From: Planctomycetota bacterium
Lineage (GTDB): Bacteria > Planctomycetota > UBA1135 > UBA2386
Assembly: GCA_020425915.1 (NCBI GenBank)
Contig: JAGQQZ010000074.1
Coordinates: 1-6,787, forward strand
Reading direction: 5' to 3'
Length of the DNA stretch: 6,787 bases
How positions within the stretch are numbered: the first letter of the stretch is position 1; each line of letters starts with the position of its first letter. The position numbers were made by a program, and so were the translations under genes. The notes beneath the pieces are model-generated. The model had not been told where the DNA came from, did no database searches, and saw only the letters and a program-made list of their open reading frames with translations. Shown piece after piece: positions 5,703 to 6,787 of this stretch.

Positions 5703-6541
5703 CAGACCCGCTCCTTCCACTTCTTGGCGTGATCGATCGCTTGGAACGCCGACAAGTTCTCGAGCGGTTTGTCACCGTCGACGATCACGCGGAGCGCGTT
5801 GATCGCTCCTCGCTTGATCCGGTGCGAGGAGGCGTCGAGATAGGTCTTGAGCATCATCGCGTGAGTCTTGGGGCAGAGGCTCCGCATGAGCCGCAACGCC
5901 GTGACCACGTGATCCTCATCCGCGCTGCGCAGGTCCTTGGCGAGCAGCTTCGCCTGCTCCGGTCCGCGTTGCGGTGACAGCAGCTCGTCGACGATGGGCG
6001 CGACCTCTCGCCAATCGGACTGGCATCGCGAGAAGACCGTGTCGAAGTGGCTGAAGTCGCCGATCGAGGCCAGTCCGAGGCTCGCGTCGAATCTGACGAT
6101 CTCGTCCTCCGACTCGAGCTGCGACTCGAGTGTGGGTTTCAGCTCGGGAAGACGAAACCGTGCGAGGCGCCGCGTCGTGTAGCGCTGCACGGCCGGCTTG
6201 TCCTTCTTCAGCCACTTGACGACCAGCGGAGCGTGTTCGGGCAGGAGGACGTGGTCCAATACTTCACCCGCTCGGATCTGTACGTCCTCGTCCTGCCCTT
6301 CGATCGCGCGGAGCAGCGCGAGTGCGCACCCGGCGCCGAGCTGTGCGAGTCCCGACTTGGCCTCGTCCACGACTTCCGTGTCCTCGTCGGCGAGCTTCCG
6401 GATCAGCAGCTTCGCTTGGGACGCCTCCTTCGACGAGAGCGTCGGCCACTTCGGCGGCTTCGCGGGCTTGGAGGTCTGCGCCGACACGAGGTTCGTCAGC
6501 AACAGTACGGCGATCGTCAGCGTCTTGGCGGGGTCAGCCAT
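5702..6541 (-). CDS. Secreted HEAT-repeat protein
   Basis: This 279-residue protein begins with a hydrophobic export signal (residues 6-21, KTLTIAVLLLTNLVSA) and a Lys/Pro-rich linker. About six helical-pair repeats of HEAT type follow, recognisable from D/E-rich turns followed by V/I-R/A-A..L..LG: about 46-80 (EDTEVVDEAKSGLAQLG), 83-111, 114-141, 145-172 (EDEIVRFDASLGLASIG), 208-235 and 239-270. Such repeats form protein-binding superhelices, and no catalytic residues are apparent. The C-terminus (AIDHAKKWKERV) resembles the Trp-containing tail common after HEAT arrays in exported planctomycete proteins. The ATG at 6541 overlaps the upstream gene by 25 bases and has GAGGAA 11 bases before it, rather distant for a Shine-Dalgarno. 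The gene's TGA overlaps the next start by one base. A scaffold or adaptor role for the neighbouring exported proteins is plausible but inferred. Confidence 0.85.
   Translation of the reverse strand: MADPAKTLTIAVLLLTNLVSAQTSKPAKPPKWPTLSSKEASQAKLLIRKLADEDTEVVDEAKSGLAQLGAGCALALLRAIEGQDEDVQIRAGEVLDHVLLPEHAPLVVKWLKKDKPAVQRYTTRRLARFRLPELKPTLESQLESEDEIVRFDASLGLASIGDFSHFDTVFSRCQSDWREVAPIVDELLSPQRGPEQAKLLAKDLRSADEDHVVTALRLMRSLCPKTHAMMLKTYLDASSHRIKRGAINALRVIVDGDKPLENLSAFQAIDHAKKWKERV
5711..5716 (-). promoter_or_regulatory. Strong ribosome-binding site deciding the zincin-like gene start
   Basis: AAGGAG on the minus strand lies 8 bases before the ATG at 5702, inside the 3' end of the HEAT-repeat gene. 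It supports initiation at 5702, where TGATG joins the stop and the start, over the in-frame ATG at 5720, which precedes the site. Confidence 0.75.
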
Positions 6542-6787
6542 TGGGGAAGCAGTTCCTCGATGTCGGGTTGGACGAAGGTGATGTTCTCTCGAGCGCTCTG
6601 TTGGGCCGATTCGTACCAGTGGTCGTACGTTGCGAGATCCGACGTGTGGAAAGGCACGATCACCAGGTCGACGACATCGTAGGCCGTGGACACTCCGCGG
6701 TGCAGGTCGCGCACGGCTACCAGAACATAACCGCGTTCGGTCTCGATGGGTTCACTCACCGCGCCGACGTGCTCCTCCTCGAAGGCG
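6517..6787 (-). CDS. C-terminal part of a parvulin-type peptidyl-prolyl cis-trans isomerase (5' part outside window)
   Basis: The frame enters from the right edge and ends at a TGA at 6517-6519, giving about 90 visible residues. The first visible stretch, AFEEEHVGAVSEPIETERGY and then VLVAVRDLHRG, is the C-terminal hallmark of PpiC/parvulin rotamase domains (family pattern 'AF.L..GEVSEPVET.FGYHIIKV.D'). The catalytic N-terminal half of the domain is outside the window. After it come about 55 residues (from STAYDVVDLVIVPF to LLPQWLTPPRR) that could be a short accessory tail or the start of a reduced second domain. Parvulins of this kind usually assist folding of exported proteins in the periplasm, which fits the signal-bearing products of the three following genes. 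The gene overlaps the HEAT-repeat gene by 25 bases and heads the visible part of the operon. Confidence 0.85.
   Translation of the reverse strand, partial: AFEEEHVGAVSEPIETERGYVLVAVRDLHRGVSTAYDVVDLVIVPFHTSDLATYDHWYESAQQSARENITFVQPDIEELLPQWLTPPRR

Noticed and set aside
1..6787. CRISPR array, tRNA, rRNA, insertion sequence or phage genes
   Set aside because: No regularly spaced direct repeats, tRNA-like cloverleaf, transposase motif or terminal inverted repeat pair was seen on either strand by reading.

Overview
This is a GC-rich window with strong G/C bias at third codon positions and GTG or TTG starts beside ATG. Many of its products carry export signals: two lipoprotein-type signal peptides, two Sec-type signal peptides and two inner-membrane proteins. 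Together with a secreted HEAT-repeat protein, a secreted zincin-like protein and a parvulin foldase, this points to a diderm bacterium. A deep-branching Planctomycetota-type genome is my best guess, but it rests on gene style alone and no marker gene is present.

Left part, plus strand (1-1590): the last codons of an unidentified gene (2-76); a two-TM protein with a PH-like C-terminal domain (73-585); a possible 41-residue single-TM microprotein (623-748); a non-coding gap (749-909) holding part of a run of four short perfect inverted repeats; and a SirB1-type transglutaminase-like protein (910-1590). It converges, with an 8-base gap, on the next gene.

Centre (1599-3195): a lipobox-bearing predicted beta-barrel outer-membrane protein on the minus strand (1599-2414) diverges across a 67-base gap from a soluble, unrecognised 237-residue protein on the plus strand (2482-3195). 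That gene ends inside a perfect 7-bp hairpin lying between it and the converging operon.

Right part, minus strand (3206-6787, reading right to left): a tightly packed operon-like run of four genes. These are the C-terminal end of a parvulin-type peptidyl-prolyl isomerase (cut by the window edge), a secreted HEAT-repeat protein, a secreted zincin-like protein whose HExxH site appears degenerate, and an M19 membrane dipeptidase with a lipoprotein signal and a complete active-site set. The junctions are a 25-base overlap, a 1-base TGATG overlap with a strong Shine-Dalgarno, and a 4-base gap, so translational coupling and co-expression are likely. All four products are predicted to act outside the inner membrane, which suggests an envelope protein-folding and peptide-turnover unit. 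That functional link is inference.

I see no CRISPR array, tRNA, rRNA, insertion sequence or phage gene. Most of the window looks like ordinary chromosome. The items most worth a second look are the degenerate zincin with its operon, the unrecognised 2482-3195 protein, and the stem-loop run at 745-857.
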